From CAIMZW01 sp037133095 (GTDB taxonomy: Bacteria; Actinomycetota; Actinomycetes; Nanopelagicales; Nanopelagicaceae): a stretch of 27,826 bases of DNA. The DNA is taken from assembly GCA_037133095.1 (NCBI GenBank), contig JBAXOT010000023.1, forward strand, positions 1-27,826. The letters are read 5' to 3'. The translations under genes and the position numbers were made by a program. A model generated the notes under the pieces. The model was not told the origin of the DNA, made no database searches, and saw only the letters and a program-made list of their open reading frames with translations. Below are positions 1 through 7,107 of this stretch, piece after piece; within the stretch, counting starts at the first letter, position 1, and the number at the start of each line of letters is the position of its first letter.

Positions 1-73
1 CCACCTCCTCTGGACTAAAGCGGCCACGGTATTTCCGCGGCAGGAGGGTTATGCGGCTCTCCCGATGATCCAC
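1..73 (-). CDS. Possible 5' end of an unidentified gene (partial)
   Basis: Downstream of the glycosyltransferase gene on the same strand there is an open frame running off the window edge. From a GTG at 71-73 it would begin VDHRESRITLLPRKYRGRFS and reach PEEV. No convincing ribosome-binding site precedes the GTG, and codon use is more GC-rich than in the neighbours. I do not recognise the protein. In mycobacteria the corresponding cluster continues toward rpsF, but this peptide does not look like S6. The same bases form hairpins, so this could instead be a 3' untranslated or RNA structure. Only about 24 codons are visible, so the call is weak. Confidence 0.25.
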   Translation of the reverse strand, partial: MDHRESRITLLPRKYRGRFSPEEV

Positions 74-101
74 GGAGTGGACAATCTCTTGGAGAGGAAG
101 G

Positions 102-1319
102 CTAAGCGTAACCCCCACTCTCATTTGAGAGAAATTCGAGGTCCTGTGCGGTCAATTCCCGTGTGGACGAGGCCTGAATCAGCCGTCCAACGAACCAAAA
201 GGTGGTACCTAAACGGATAAAAATCGCCAGCGCGTACATTTTCTCGGGCAATCCGAAGTGGGACTGGGTGTACTGAGCCAAATACTGCCAAACCGCCAAA
301 TGGTAAATCCCTTCCCCTGCCTGCCAAATCCAGAAATCTCGTCGCAAAACCAGCCCTCGGTAGGAGTGCGGAATCGCCAAAATCGCCAATGGGGTCAACC
401 AGAGAACGTATTGGGGGGAGTAAACCTTGCTGGTCGAGGTAAAGATGACCACTATGAAAAACGAAGCCTGAGCAAGTGTGGGAGTTTTCTTCAGGAGAAA
501 AATGTAATAAATAAATGCGGCGGCGCCGACAAGAAAGGAGATGGTCGCGTAATAGTTCAGATTCGATAGCCGAACGCCAAAGAGATCCAGCGCAAACCAG
601 AAAGAACCAAAATCAGCGCCGCGATTTCCATTTAACTTGAAGAATCGCCACCACCCGGTGGGAGTGGTAATAATAAATGGAAGATTAATGAGGAGCCATG
701 TGCCCAGGCTATAACCGAGATATCGGATTAGTTTCTTCACTCTCCGGTCACGATAAAAAACTAGGGCAATAGGAAGTAAGAGCACGATTGGGTAAAACTT
801 CGTTGCAATCGAAATTCCCAGCACCAAAGCACTGAGGTCATATCGCTTGCGATCAAAATAATAAATGGCTCCAATGGCTGAAATAACCGCCCAAAGATCC
901 CAATTGATATAGAGCGATGCCACCACCGCCGGACTGAGTGGCAATAAATACCAATACTTTGGCTTCATTTTTGCAATCAGTACAACTGCGCCGATAAAGA
1001 GCAGAGCAATAAAGGCAGCGTTAATGTCAAAGAATCTGGTGTAACCGGATCTTGGATTTGGGACCAACCACGATGTTGCCCACATAACCATCGCAGTACC
1101 CGGTGGATACTCCACTGCATTGGTCGGGCTCGAATATGGCCAACTGTGGGTGACGAGACCGCGATCGCCAAAGAGTGCGGGGAGGTCGGAATAACACGCA
1201 TGAACATAAACATCTGGGGTAGCCCAACCACTGTTGCGGCAGTGATCAAATTTGGCAAAGGAAAATAGGGCCGAGATTAAAGCCAGCACAATGACGGATT
1301 TGGTGGCGTACTTCACCAT
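102..1319 (-). CDS. GT87-type (DUF2029) polytopic membrane glycosyltransferase
   Basis: A 405-residue protein, mostly hydrophobic helices, consistent with a GT-C fold enzyme that uses a polyprenyl-phosphate sugar donor and adds mannose or another sugar to an envelope glycolipid or glycan on the outer face of the membrane. After the first helix (about residues 7-23), the first outer loop carries the pattern CYSDLPALF...RGL (Asp45) and then VEYPPGT (about 70-75). Both match the conserved loop of the GT87 family, which includes mycobacterial PimE, where an Asp in this loop is catalytic. It begins one base after the TGA of the penicillin-binding protein gene, so the two are almost certainly co-transcribed, and this pairing matches mycobacterial Rv0050-Rv0051. 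The acceptor is unknown. The family assignment is firmer than the sugar specificity. Confidence 0.8.
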   Translation of the reverse strand: MVKYATKSVIVLALISALFSFAKFDHCRNSGWATPDVYVHACYSDLPALFGDRGLVTHSWPYSSPTNAVEYPPGTAMVMWATSWLVPNPRSGYTRFFDINAAFIALLFIGAVVLIAKMKPKYWYLLPLSPAVVASLYINWDLWAVISAIGAIYYFDRKRYDLSALVLGISIATKFYPIVLLLPIALVFYRDRRVKKLIRYLGYSLGTWLLINLPFIITTPTGWWRFFKLNGNRGADFGSFWFALDLFGVRLSNLNYYATISFLVGAAAFIYYIFLLKKTPTLAQASFFIVVIFTSTSKVYSPQYVLWLTPLAILAIPHSYRGLVLRRDFWIWQAGEGIYHLAVWQYLAQYTQSHFGLPEKMYALAIFIRLGTTFWFVGRLIQASSTRELTAQDLEFLSNESGGYA

Positions 1320-1320
1320 C

Positions 1321-3315
1321 TCACTTCTTCTTAATCTTCTTTGCCGTGGGAGTTGGTGATGCAGTAATTGCTAAAGCTGGGTCGAGGGTCGGAACTGCGC
1401 TCTGGTAAGGAACAGGATCGGTGCCACCAATGTTCGCGGGGGTGGGGAAGGGAATAACTGGCTCTCCTTTTAAGGTGGCTTTCATATACACGTCCCAAAT
1501 TTTTGCGGGGAAAGAGCCGCCGGTCACGGCGTTTAATCCGCCGATTCCATTGAGAGATTGGGAATTGTTATCGCGGAACATAGCTATCGATGTCGCCAAC
1601 TGTGGGGTATAGCCACTGAACCAAGCCGAAGCGTTGTCGGTTGTGGTTCCGGTTTTACCCGCACTTGGGCGGCCAAAGTCTGATAAAGCGCCAGCGGCTG
1701 TTCCCGTCTTTGTTACTCCTTGCAGAGCCGAAGTTAAGTCAGCCATCACATCCGGGGCGAAAACTTGCTGGGCTTGGACTCGAGATTCATAAAGAACACC
1801 TGAGTTGGAACCTAAGACTTCTTTGATAATAAATGGTTTGGCGTACACACCTTGGGCCGCAAAAGTTGCATAGGCGGCGGCGACATCAATGACATGTGGG
1901 CTAGCAACACCAAGAGTTACTGAGGGAGTTGCAATCATGGCCACTGAATTGGGAATGCCGGCACGGCGCGCCACATCAACAACTTTATCTGGGCCGACCT
2001 TGATTCCCAGTGGAACAAAAATTGTGTTGACCGAATCAGCCGTGGCTTTCATGAGATCTACTAAGCCGTACTGTTCGTTGCCATAGTTAAAGACTGGATA
2101 AGGCTTGCCGTTGTCATCAAAGACTTGCGGCGACTGACCGTCCCATTCTGAACTCAGTGGGATTCCCTGTTCCAGCGCGGCGACCAACGCAAAAGGTTTA
2201 AATGTTGAACCTGCCTGCGCAATGCTCTGTGTCGCGTTATTAAATTGACTAACTAAATAATCTTTCCCACCGTATAGGGCGACGATCTCGCCGGTACCCG
2301 GTCGGATAGTGACTAAACCGATGTGGAGATTTGCTGGAGCATGCGCCGGGGTTTTTAAATCAATTGCACTCACCGCCGCCTGTTGCGCGGATTTATCAAT
2401 CGTGGTTTTGATGACGTAGCCGCCAACCTGTAGTTGCTCCATATTGAAACCTAGATTGTTGAGTTCGTGCTCTACCCATGAAATTAAATAGCCTTTGGGT
2501 CCGGCCAGCGAACCAGATGTGACTCGCGGCTTAAGAGTAGGAAATCGCTGGGCATCGACTTGGGCTTGAGTCAACCAGTGTGCGGTGACCATTCCCTTGA
2601 GAACATAAGCCCAACGAGCCTTCAGTCGCGCCATGTTCGTCGGTCGGACAGCAGGATCGTAATATCCAGGCGAGCGCAAGATGCTGGCGAGCACCGCGGC
2701 CTGAGAGACATTGATCTGATCAACTGTGCGGCCAAAATAAACCTCAGCAGCCGTCTCTACTCCATAGGAACCTCGGCCGAAATAAATGGTGTTGAGATAA
2801 CTCTCAAGAATTTGATCTTTAGAAAATTGATTTTCGAGTTTGATAGCAATGACCAACTCTTTGATCTTCCGTTGGATGCTGCGGGTGGGAGAAAGAAATG
2901 CGGTCTTGGCATATTGCTGGGTAATGGTGGAACCGCCTTGGAGCGCTCCGCCCTTAATGTCATTCCATAGTGCGCGGGCGATGCCGGTTGGACTAAAAGC
3001 TCGTTCGGAATAGAAGTTTCTATCTTCCGCCGCCATAACAGCATGTCGAACATTGAGTGGGATATTCGCCAGTTTGACGATGGTTCGGTTTTCGGAACCA
3101 ATACGTCCCATTTCAGAGCCATCAGCGTATTGAAAAATTGTAGTTTGGCTATTTACAAAAGCATTGGCATCCGGGATTTTGACCGTGTGGTATGCCCAGG
3201 CAAATCCAATCGAGAGCGCGATAAATCCAAAGCCGCAAATAAAGACAGCGGAACGAAAGAGCACTTTTCGAAGGGTTGCCACGTGAGAAAGGTTACCGCT
3301 TCGCCCAATCATCAT
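1321..3315 (-). CDS. Class A penicillin-binding protein (transglycosylase/transpeptidase)
   Basis: A 664-residue bifunctional peptidoglycan synthase anchored by one N-terminal helix (about residues 19-42). The GT51 domain (about 55-240) shows the catalytic glutamate in AAEDRNFY (Glu97), then GGSTITQQYAK (128-137), RKIKELVIAIKLE (149-161) and ILESYLNTIYFG (169-180). The transpeptidase domain (about 330-620) carries all three active-site motifs: STFK (Ser370/Lys373), SVN (428-430) and KTGT (554-557). It polymerises lipid II and cross-links stem peptides outside the membrane. The C-terminus is Pro/Thr-rich and ends in a lysine cluster. The first Met codons (3315 and 3312) lie inside the end of the DUF5318 gene, a 23-base overlap implying coupled translation. 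The position equals mycobacterial ponA1, but orthology to ponA1 rather than ponA2 rests on context, so I give no symbol. Confidence 0.95.
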   Translation of the reverse strand: MMIGRSGNLSHVATLRKVLFRSAVFICGFGFIALSIGFAWAYHTVKIPDANAFVNSQTTIFQYADGSEMGRIGSENRTIVKLANIPLNVRHAVMAAEDRNFYSERAFSPTGIARALWNDIKGGALQGGSTITQQYAKTAFLSPTRSIQRKIKELVIAIKLENQFSKDQILESYLNTIYFGRGSYGVETAAEVYFGRTVDQINVSQAAVLASILRSPGYYDPAVRPTNMARLKARWAYVLKGMVTAHWLTQAQVDAQRFPTLKPRVTSGSLAGPKGYLISWVEHELNNLGFNMEQLQVGGYVIKTTIDKSAQQAAVSAIDLKTPAHAPANLHIGLVTIRPGTGEIVALYGGKDYLVSQFNNATQSIAQAGSTFKPFALVAALEQGIPLSSEWDGQSPQVFDDNGKPYPVFNYGNEQYGLVDLMKATADSVNTIFVPLGIKVGPDKVVDVARRAGIPNSVAMIATPSVTLGVASPHVIDVAAAYATFAAQGVYAKPFIIKEVLGSNSGVLYESRVQAQQVFAPDVMADLTSALQGVTKTGTAAGALSDFGRPSAGKTGTTTDNASAWFSGYTPQLATSIAMFRDNNSQSLNGIGGLNAVTGGSFPAKIWDVYMKATLKGEPVIPFPTPANIGGTDPVPYQSAVPTLDPALAITASPTPTAKKIKKK

Positions 3316-3715
3316 CTTCTAGGGTGCGAACCTTTCGAGGCGGTTTGCGATCACGGCCATCGCCCAGCAGGTAGGAGTAAATCAGGTGATTCCAGCCGCA
3401 ATCCTGGCAAATTTCCACGGTGTACACCCGAAATTCACCATACTCATTCTGCATCTCGATTAATTCGGCGATCGACTTAATGCGCCCTGAGTATTGCCCG
3501 AGTTGATCGCCGAAGGAGTAACGCAATTCCACCATTCGGTTCTTGCGGCAGACTGGGCAAGCTCTCTCAGTTCGTTCACCATGATATTTGGCCGCTCGCC
3601 GCAAGTACGGATCCGCGTCGCAGGCCTCCATGGCTGACGCCTTGCCCTGAAAAAGCGCAATTAAAGTGGCACGCCGATCGAGAGAATAATCGACCGAATC
3701 TCGCTTGGACCACAT
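3293..3715 (-). CDS. DUF5318 zinc-ribbon-like protein
   Basis: A 140-residue protein beginning MWSKRDSVDYSLDRR, the usual start of DUF5318 proteins. A longer frame opens at 3841, but it would run through the divergent promoter and into the MFS gene, and its extra 42 residues look non-coding. Two CxxC pairs, CPVC (53-56) and CQDC (103-106), probably bind zinc. The C-terminal tail is charged (RKPPRKVRTLEDDDW). Function is unknown. Members occur beside class A penicillin-binding protein genes in many Actinobacteria (Rv0049 in mycobacteria), suggesting an envelope-linked or regulatory role. A TATTCT -10 element ends seven bases before this ATG, fitting a leaderless transcript and supporting the chosen start. 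It heads the operon with the penicillin-binding protein and glycosyltransferase genes. Confidence 0.85.
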   Translation of the reverse strand: MWSKRDSVDYSLDRRATLIALFQGKASAMEACDADPYLRRAAKYHGERTERACPVCRKNRMVELRYSFGDQLGQYSGRIKSIAELIEMQNEYGEFRVYTVEICQDCGWNHLIYSYLLGDGRDRKPPRKVRTLEDDDWAKR

Positions 3716-3722
3716 GAGGGCA

Positions 3723-3728
3723 AGAATA
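3723..3728 (-). promoter_or_regulatory. Putative -10 element of a leaderless promoter for the DUF5318 operon
   Basis: On the minus strand the hexamer TATTCT ends seven bases before the ATG at 3715. With normal spacing from -10 to start point, transcription would begin at or next to the A of the ATG. No purine-rich ribosome-binding site is present, as expected for leaderless mRNAs, which are common in Actinobacteria. No good -35 is visible. Confidence 0.4.
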
Positions 3729-3762
3729 AACCTTTTGGCAAAACTCGGCTTTTTAAAGTTAC

Positions 3763-3768
3763 TAGGCT
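3763..3768 (+). promoter_or_regulatory. Putative -10 element of a leaderless promoter for the MFS gene
   Basis: TAGGCT fits the TANNNT pattern and ends seven bases before the ATG at 3776. The bases between are pyrimidine-rich (GACCCCC) and contain no ribosome-binding site. A TTGGCA at 3735-3740 is -35-like but lies too far upstream (22 bases), so only the -10 is proposed. The gap shared with the divergent DUF5318 promoter is only 60 bases. Confidence 0.35.
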
Positions 3769-3775
3769 GACCCCC

Positions 3776-5044
3776 ATGAGGATGCCCCACCTGCTGCGAG
3801 GTCGATTGCCGCGACTGCTCCAGGTTCGGTGGCTCGGACAATTAATTGATGGCATATTCCAATCCGCTCTTGCATCTTTTGTTCTCTTTTCACCAGAGCG
3901 TCAATCCAATGCTGGCGCTGCTGCTCTAGCCTTTTCCGTTGTCCTGCTGCCCTATTCCTTGGTCGGCCCATACGCCGGAATATTGTTAGATCGTTTCTCC
4001 AGGCAACGGATCGTCCAATTCTCAAATCTGCTTCGCGCTTGTGATTTGATCGTCATCGCAGTATTAGTAAAGAACAGTGCAACTGGAATTGGATTAACCC
4101 TTTTCGTTCTCGTCGCATTCGGTATAAATCGATTAATTCTTGCTGGCCTATCCGCGGGATTGCCGTTGTTGGTTTCAAAAACCGAACTCATCTCGGCAAA
4201 TGCCCTGGCAGTTACAGGGGGGACGATTTGCGTGGTCTTGGGGGGTGGAATTGGAATTGGCCTGAAGAACATTCTTGATCATGGTCATAAGAGCGATTTC
4301 TCGGACTCTATGTTGGTGGTTTTTGCCATCATTGGATATGCCGTCACCGCTCTCATAACATCACGTTTGGGACGCAAAGAGATCGGCCCACTTGATCATG
4401 AAATTGCGAGTCAAGGCTGGGGCGAGTTACTTGAAGGTTTTCATCTATTGCGCGTTCATGCCGATGCGATGCGTGGAATTTTCGCGACATCCATCCAACG
4501 CGGCGGCCTCACTGCATTGACATTGATGGGGTTGCTATTGGAACGAAATACCTACAACTCGCCGACTAATCCAGATGCCGGTTTACGTGGATTTGCATTT
4601 GCCCTTGCTATCGCAGGAGTGGGTATTGGTGTTGGGTCAATCATGAGCCCGATAGGAGTGGTGAAGTTTGGTCGCCATCGATGGATTCGAGCCATGATGG
4701 TCGCATCGGCGCCGTTCCTATTTATTTTTATGGTAAATCCAATTGAAGTGACGCTGATAATCGCTGCTTTTTTTGTTGGTCTTACCGGGCAAGCCATAAA
4801 AGTGACGAACGACGCCTTGGTGCAATCGAAGATCCAGGACGAATTCCGAGGTCGAGTTTTCGCCTTCTATGACGTAGCCGTCAATGGCGCTATCGTGGCC
4901 GGAGCCGTTGTTGCCGCAGTTGTGTTGCCACATACTGGAAAGTCAGTCGTGTTGCCGCTTCTTATAATCGCTATCTACATAATTTCCGCCGGAGTAATTT
5001 TGCGCGCAGCTAAATTTTCGGCTGATTTGCCTGCCACCACTTAA
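3776..5044 (+). CDS. Major facilitator superfamily transporter
   Basis: A 422-residue polytopic membrane protein with about ten to twelve hydrophobic helices. An MFS motif-A-like loop, AGILLDRFSRQRIV (about 68-81), follows the second helix, and a shorter basic loop (SRLGRKE) sits mid-protein. A later helix pair contains QAIKVTNDALVQSKIQDEFRGRVFAFYD, typical of the MFS_3/effector-type branch that includes putative exporters. The substrate cannot be read from sequence. Two starts are possible, Met1 at 3776 or Met3 at 3782; the first fits the leaderless promoter. The gene is alone on its strand, divergent from DUF5318, and its last 35 bases overlap the convergent tRNA nucleotidyltransferase gene. 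Confidence 0.85.
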   Translation: MRMPHLLRGRLPRLLQVRWLGQLIDGIFQSALASFVLFSPERQSNAGAAALAFSVVLLPYSLVGPYAGILLDRFSRQRIVQFSNLLRACDLIVIAVLVKNSATGIGLTLFVLVAFGINRLILAGLSAGLPLLVSKTELISANALAVTGGTICVVLGGGIGIGLKNILDHGHKSDFSDSMLVVFAIIGYAVTALITSRLGRKEIGPLDHEIASQGWGELLEGFHLLRVHADAMRGIFATSIQRGGLTALTLMGLLLERNTYNSPTNPDAGLRGFAFALAIAGVGIGVGSIMSPIGVVKFGRHRWIRAMMVASAPFLFIFMVNPIEVTLIIAAFFVGLTGQAIKVTNDALVQSKIQDEFRGRVFAFYDVAVNGAIVAGAVVAAVVLPHTGKSVVLPLLIIAIYIISAGVILRAAKFSADLPATT

Positions 5045-6452
5045 CCAACTCTTCTGTAGCTCGTACGGAACCCAAGGGTCCTTCCTCCATCCGAAGATCT
5101 AGTAAGAATTGATAAGCCTTACCCACTAGAGGTGATGGTTTTACTTGAAGGATTTCCATAATTTCCAAACCGTTGAGATCTGGGCGAATTTTCTCTAGCT
5201 CTTCTTGTTCTTTCAACTCGGAAATTCGAAGTTCCAATGAATCATAGGTTCGCGCCAGCAAATCAGCTTTGCGCAGATTTCGGGTAGTGCAGTCGGCTCT
5301 GGTAAGAACATGGAGGTGGTCCAATAAATGTTCAGCGTCTCGAATATAACGACGGACGGCGGAGTCAGTCCACTCACCACTGCCGTAGCCATGAAAGCGA
5401 AGGTGAAGAAAAACCAATTGCGCCACATCTTTGATTGTGTGGTTATCAAAACGCAACGCTCGTAATCGCTCTTTTGTCATCCGAGACCCAACAACCTCGT
5501 GATGATGAAAGGAAACGCCACCACCAGGTATTAGTTCGCGAGTTTTGGGTTTACCAATGTCATGTAATAAGGCGGCCAATCGGATTGTCAGATTTGGCCC
5601 GCCGAGGCGCGCTTCGAGGGCGATGGCTTGCTCGAGAACCGTCAATGTATGTTCGTAGACATCCTTGTGGTGGTGGTGCTCATCTATCTCCAATCGCAAC
5701 TTGGGGAGTTCGGGCAGGATTCGCTCGGCCAATCCGGTTTCAACAAGCAGCGTCAATCCGGTTCGGGGATTGGCGGACATGAGAGTTTTAGTGAGTTCAT
5801 CCCGAATTCGCTCGGCAGAAATAATAGATATTCGATCTGCCATCGATGTTATTGCAGTGACAATTTTAGGGTCGACGGTGAAATCAAGTTGGCTCATAAA
5901 TCGCGCGGCCCTCATCATGCGCAGCGGATCATCCGAAAAGGAGTCCTCTGGTTTTCCGGGGGTTCGTAAAATCCGATGGGCTAGATCAGTCACCCCGTCA
6001 AAGAGATCGATAAAGGTTGGCTCTGGTGTCGTCAATTCGAGCGCCATCGCGTTAACCGTGAAATCTCGACGCATCAGGTCACCCTCGATAGAGTCGCCAA
6101 AATTTACCTCTGGCTTGCGACTCTCTGGGTCATAACTTTCGCTCCGATATGTCGTTACCTCAACCAGATTTTCGCCCTGTTTTGCTGCGATAGTTCCGAA
6201 TTCAGCGCCAGTCTCCCAAACCGATTCGGCCCAGGAGTTGAGAATCGCTTTGGTTTGGGCTGGGCGGGCGTTTGTGGTGAAATCTAAATCGTTTCCTAGC
6301 CGGCCCAAGATGGCATCCCGAACTGGCCCACCAACAAGTGCCAACGTGAAGCCTTGGGCGGCAAAAATTCGAGCCAATGAAGTCGCCGCCGGAACCCGCG
6401 CCACTAAGGTCTGGGTCGCTATTTCTGCGGCAATATCTTTCGGTGTTTTCAC
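5010..6452 (-). CDS. cca: CCA tRNA nucleotidyltransferase / poly(A)-polymerase family with HD domain
   Basis: A 480-residue protein starting at GTG 6452, with GAGAGGG five bases upstream as ribosome-binding site. A longer frame to 6647 would run antisense through the nudix gene and is rejected. The class II nucleotidyltransferase head shows LVGGPVRDAILGR (about 39-51), the metal-binding DLD (Asp55/Asp57), RRDFTVNA (128-135) and DDPLRMMRAARF. A C-terminal HD domain includes LLHDIGKPKTR and a HHHE motif. The enzyme adds or repairs the 3' CCA of tRNAs. Neither tRNA at the right end encodes CCA at the position visible (tRNA-Ile ends in A then CG), so this activity is needed here. Mycobacterial pcnA (Rv3907c) sits at the same place, divergent from the nudix gene. 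The 3' end overlaps the MFS gene tail to tail. Confidence 0.93.
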   Translation of the reverse strand: MKTPKDIAAEIATQTLVARVPAATSLARIFAAQGFTLALVGGPVRDAILGRLGNDLDFTTNARPAQTKAILNSWAESVWETGAEFGTIAAKQGENLVEVTTYRSESYDPESRKPEVNFGDSIEGDLMRRDFTVNAMALELTTPEPTFIDLFDGVTDLAHRILRTPGKPEDSFSDDPLRMMRAARFMSQLDFTVDPKIVTAITSMADRISIISAERIRDELTKTLMSANPRTGLTLLVETGLAERILPELPKLRLEIDEHHHHKDVYEHTLTVLEQAIALEARLGGPNLTIRLAALLHDIGKPKTRELIPGGGVSFHHHEVVGSRMTKERLRALRFDNHTIKDVAQLVFLHLRFHGYGSGEWTDSAVRRYIRDAEHLLDHLHVLTRADCTTRNLRKADLLARTYDSLELRISELKEQEELEKIRPDLNGLEIMEILQVKPSPLVGKAYQFLLDLRMEEGPLGSVRATEELVKWWQANQPKI

Positions 6453-6486
6453 AGTATCCCTCTCACACTGAGTAAGGCTAGAGCAG

Positions 6487-6492
6487 TACCCT
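6487..6492 (+). promoter_or_regulatory. Putative -10 element of a leaderless promoter for the nudix-murJ-trxB run
   Basis: TACCCT (TANNNT pattern) ends six bases before the ATG at 6499, and the bases between are pyrimidines with no ribosome-binding site. The cca and nudix starts are only 46 bases apart, so the two divergent promoters must share or overlap this gap. No clear -35 is seen. Confidence 0.35.
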
Positions 6493-6498
6493 TCCCCT

Positions 6499-7107
6499 AT
6501 GACCCCGGCACCAAGTGCGGGTGGCGAAGCTAAACGGAAAAAACGTCGGAGACGGCGTCCTGCCAACCCACACCCACAGCAAAACCCACCTTTAGGCAAC
6601 GGTAACGATAATCCAGTTGCCACCACCGAGGATAAACGCGCGCCCAACCGCCCGAACCCGAACCATCGAAATTATGTCAAGCGGGTGGATGAAGTAAGTG
6701 CGGGTGGGTTAGTTATCGATGTATCAGGAACCAAAGGATTGCTCATTGGACGGCGAGATCTGAAGGACCTCTCGCGCGAACGGTTGCTCTGGTCTCTTCC
6801 TAAAGGTCATATTGAACAAGGAGAAACTCCAGAACAAGCTGCTATTCGTGAAGTCCAAGAAGAGACTGGAATTGAAAGTGAGATTGCTCGGGCTTTGGGC
6901 GTGATTGATTTCTGGTTTATGGCAGGTGGAAAGCGAATTCATAAGACTGTTCATCATTATCTTTTTAAAGAGGTAGGTGGCGAACTGGCGCCCCAAATTT
7001 CTGAAGTAGATGATGTCGCCTGGTTCCCACTGGCACAGATTGTCGAAATGTTGGCGTACCCCGACGAAAAGAAGTTGATTGCGAAGTCGGGTGAGTTGCT
7101 GCCATGA
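6499..7107 (+). CDS. Nudix hydrolase with basic N-terminal extension (MutT4-like position)
   Basis: A 202-residue protein. Residues 1-60 form a low-complexity tail with a strongly basic patch (KRKKRRRRRP, about 13-22) followed by Pro/Asn-rich sequence. The nudix domain follows, with a complete Nudix box at 103-125: Gly103, Glu109, Arg117-Glu118, Glu121-Glu122, Gly124. Such enzymes cleave nucleoside diphosphates linked to another moiety and need a divalent metal. The substrate is not predictable; mycobacterial MutT4 (Rv3908), also with an N-terminal extension, occupies the same position divergent from pcnA. The basic tail may bind nucleic acid (inference). It overlaps the next gene by ATGA, so the operon begins here. 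Confidence 0.9.
   Translation: MTPAPSAGGEAKRKKRRRRRPANPHPQQNPPLGNGNDNPVATTEDKRAPNRPNPNHRNYVKRVDEVSAGGLVIDVSGTKGLLIGRRDLKDLSRERLLWSLPKGHIEQGETPEQAAIREVQEETGIESEIARALGVIDFWFMAGGKRIHKTVHHYLFKEVGGELAPQISEVDDVAWFPLAQIVEMLAYPDEKKLIAKSGELLP

Noticed and set aside
45..66. A strong AGGAGG followed by ATG on the plus strand at the left edge
   Set aside because: The frame stops after five codons.
258..569. Plus-strand open frames opposite the glycosyltransferase and penicillin-binding protein genes
   Set aside because: They are shadows of well-supported genes and have no recognisable domains.
3716..3841. N-terminal extension of the DUF5318 protein to 182 residues
   Set aside because: It would overlap the divergent MFS gene and its promoter; the family starts at MWS.
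6453..6647. N-terminal extension of the tRNA nucleotidyltransferase to 545 residues
   Set aside because: It is antisense to the start of the nudix gene, is Cys/Gly-rich and unlike the family; GTG 6452 has a good ribosome-binding site.
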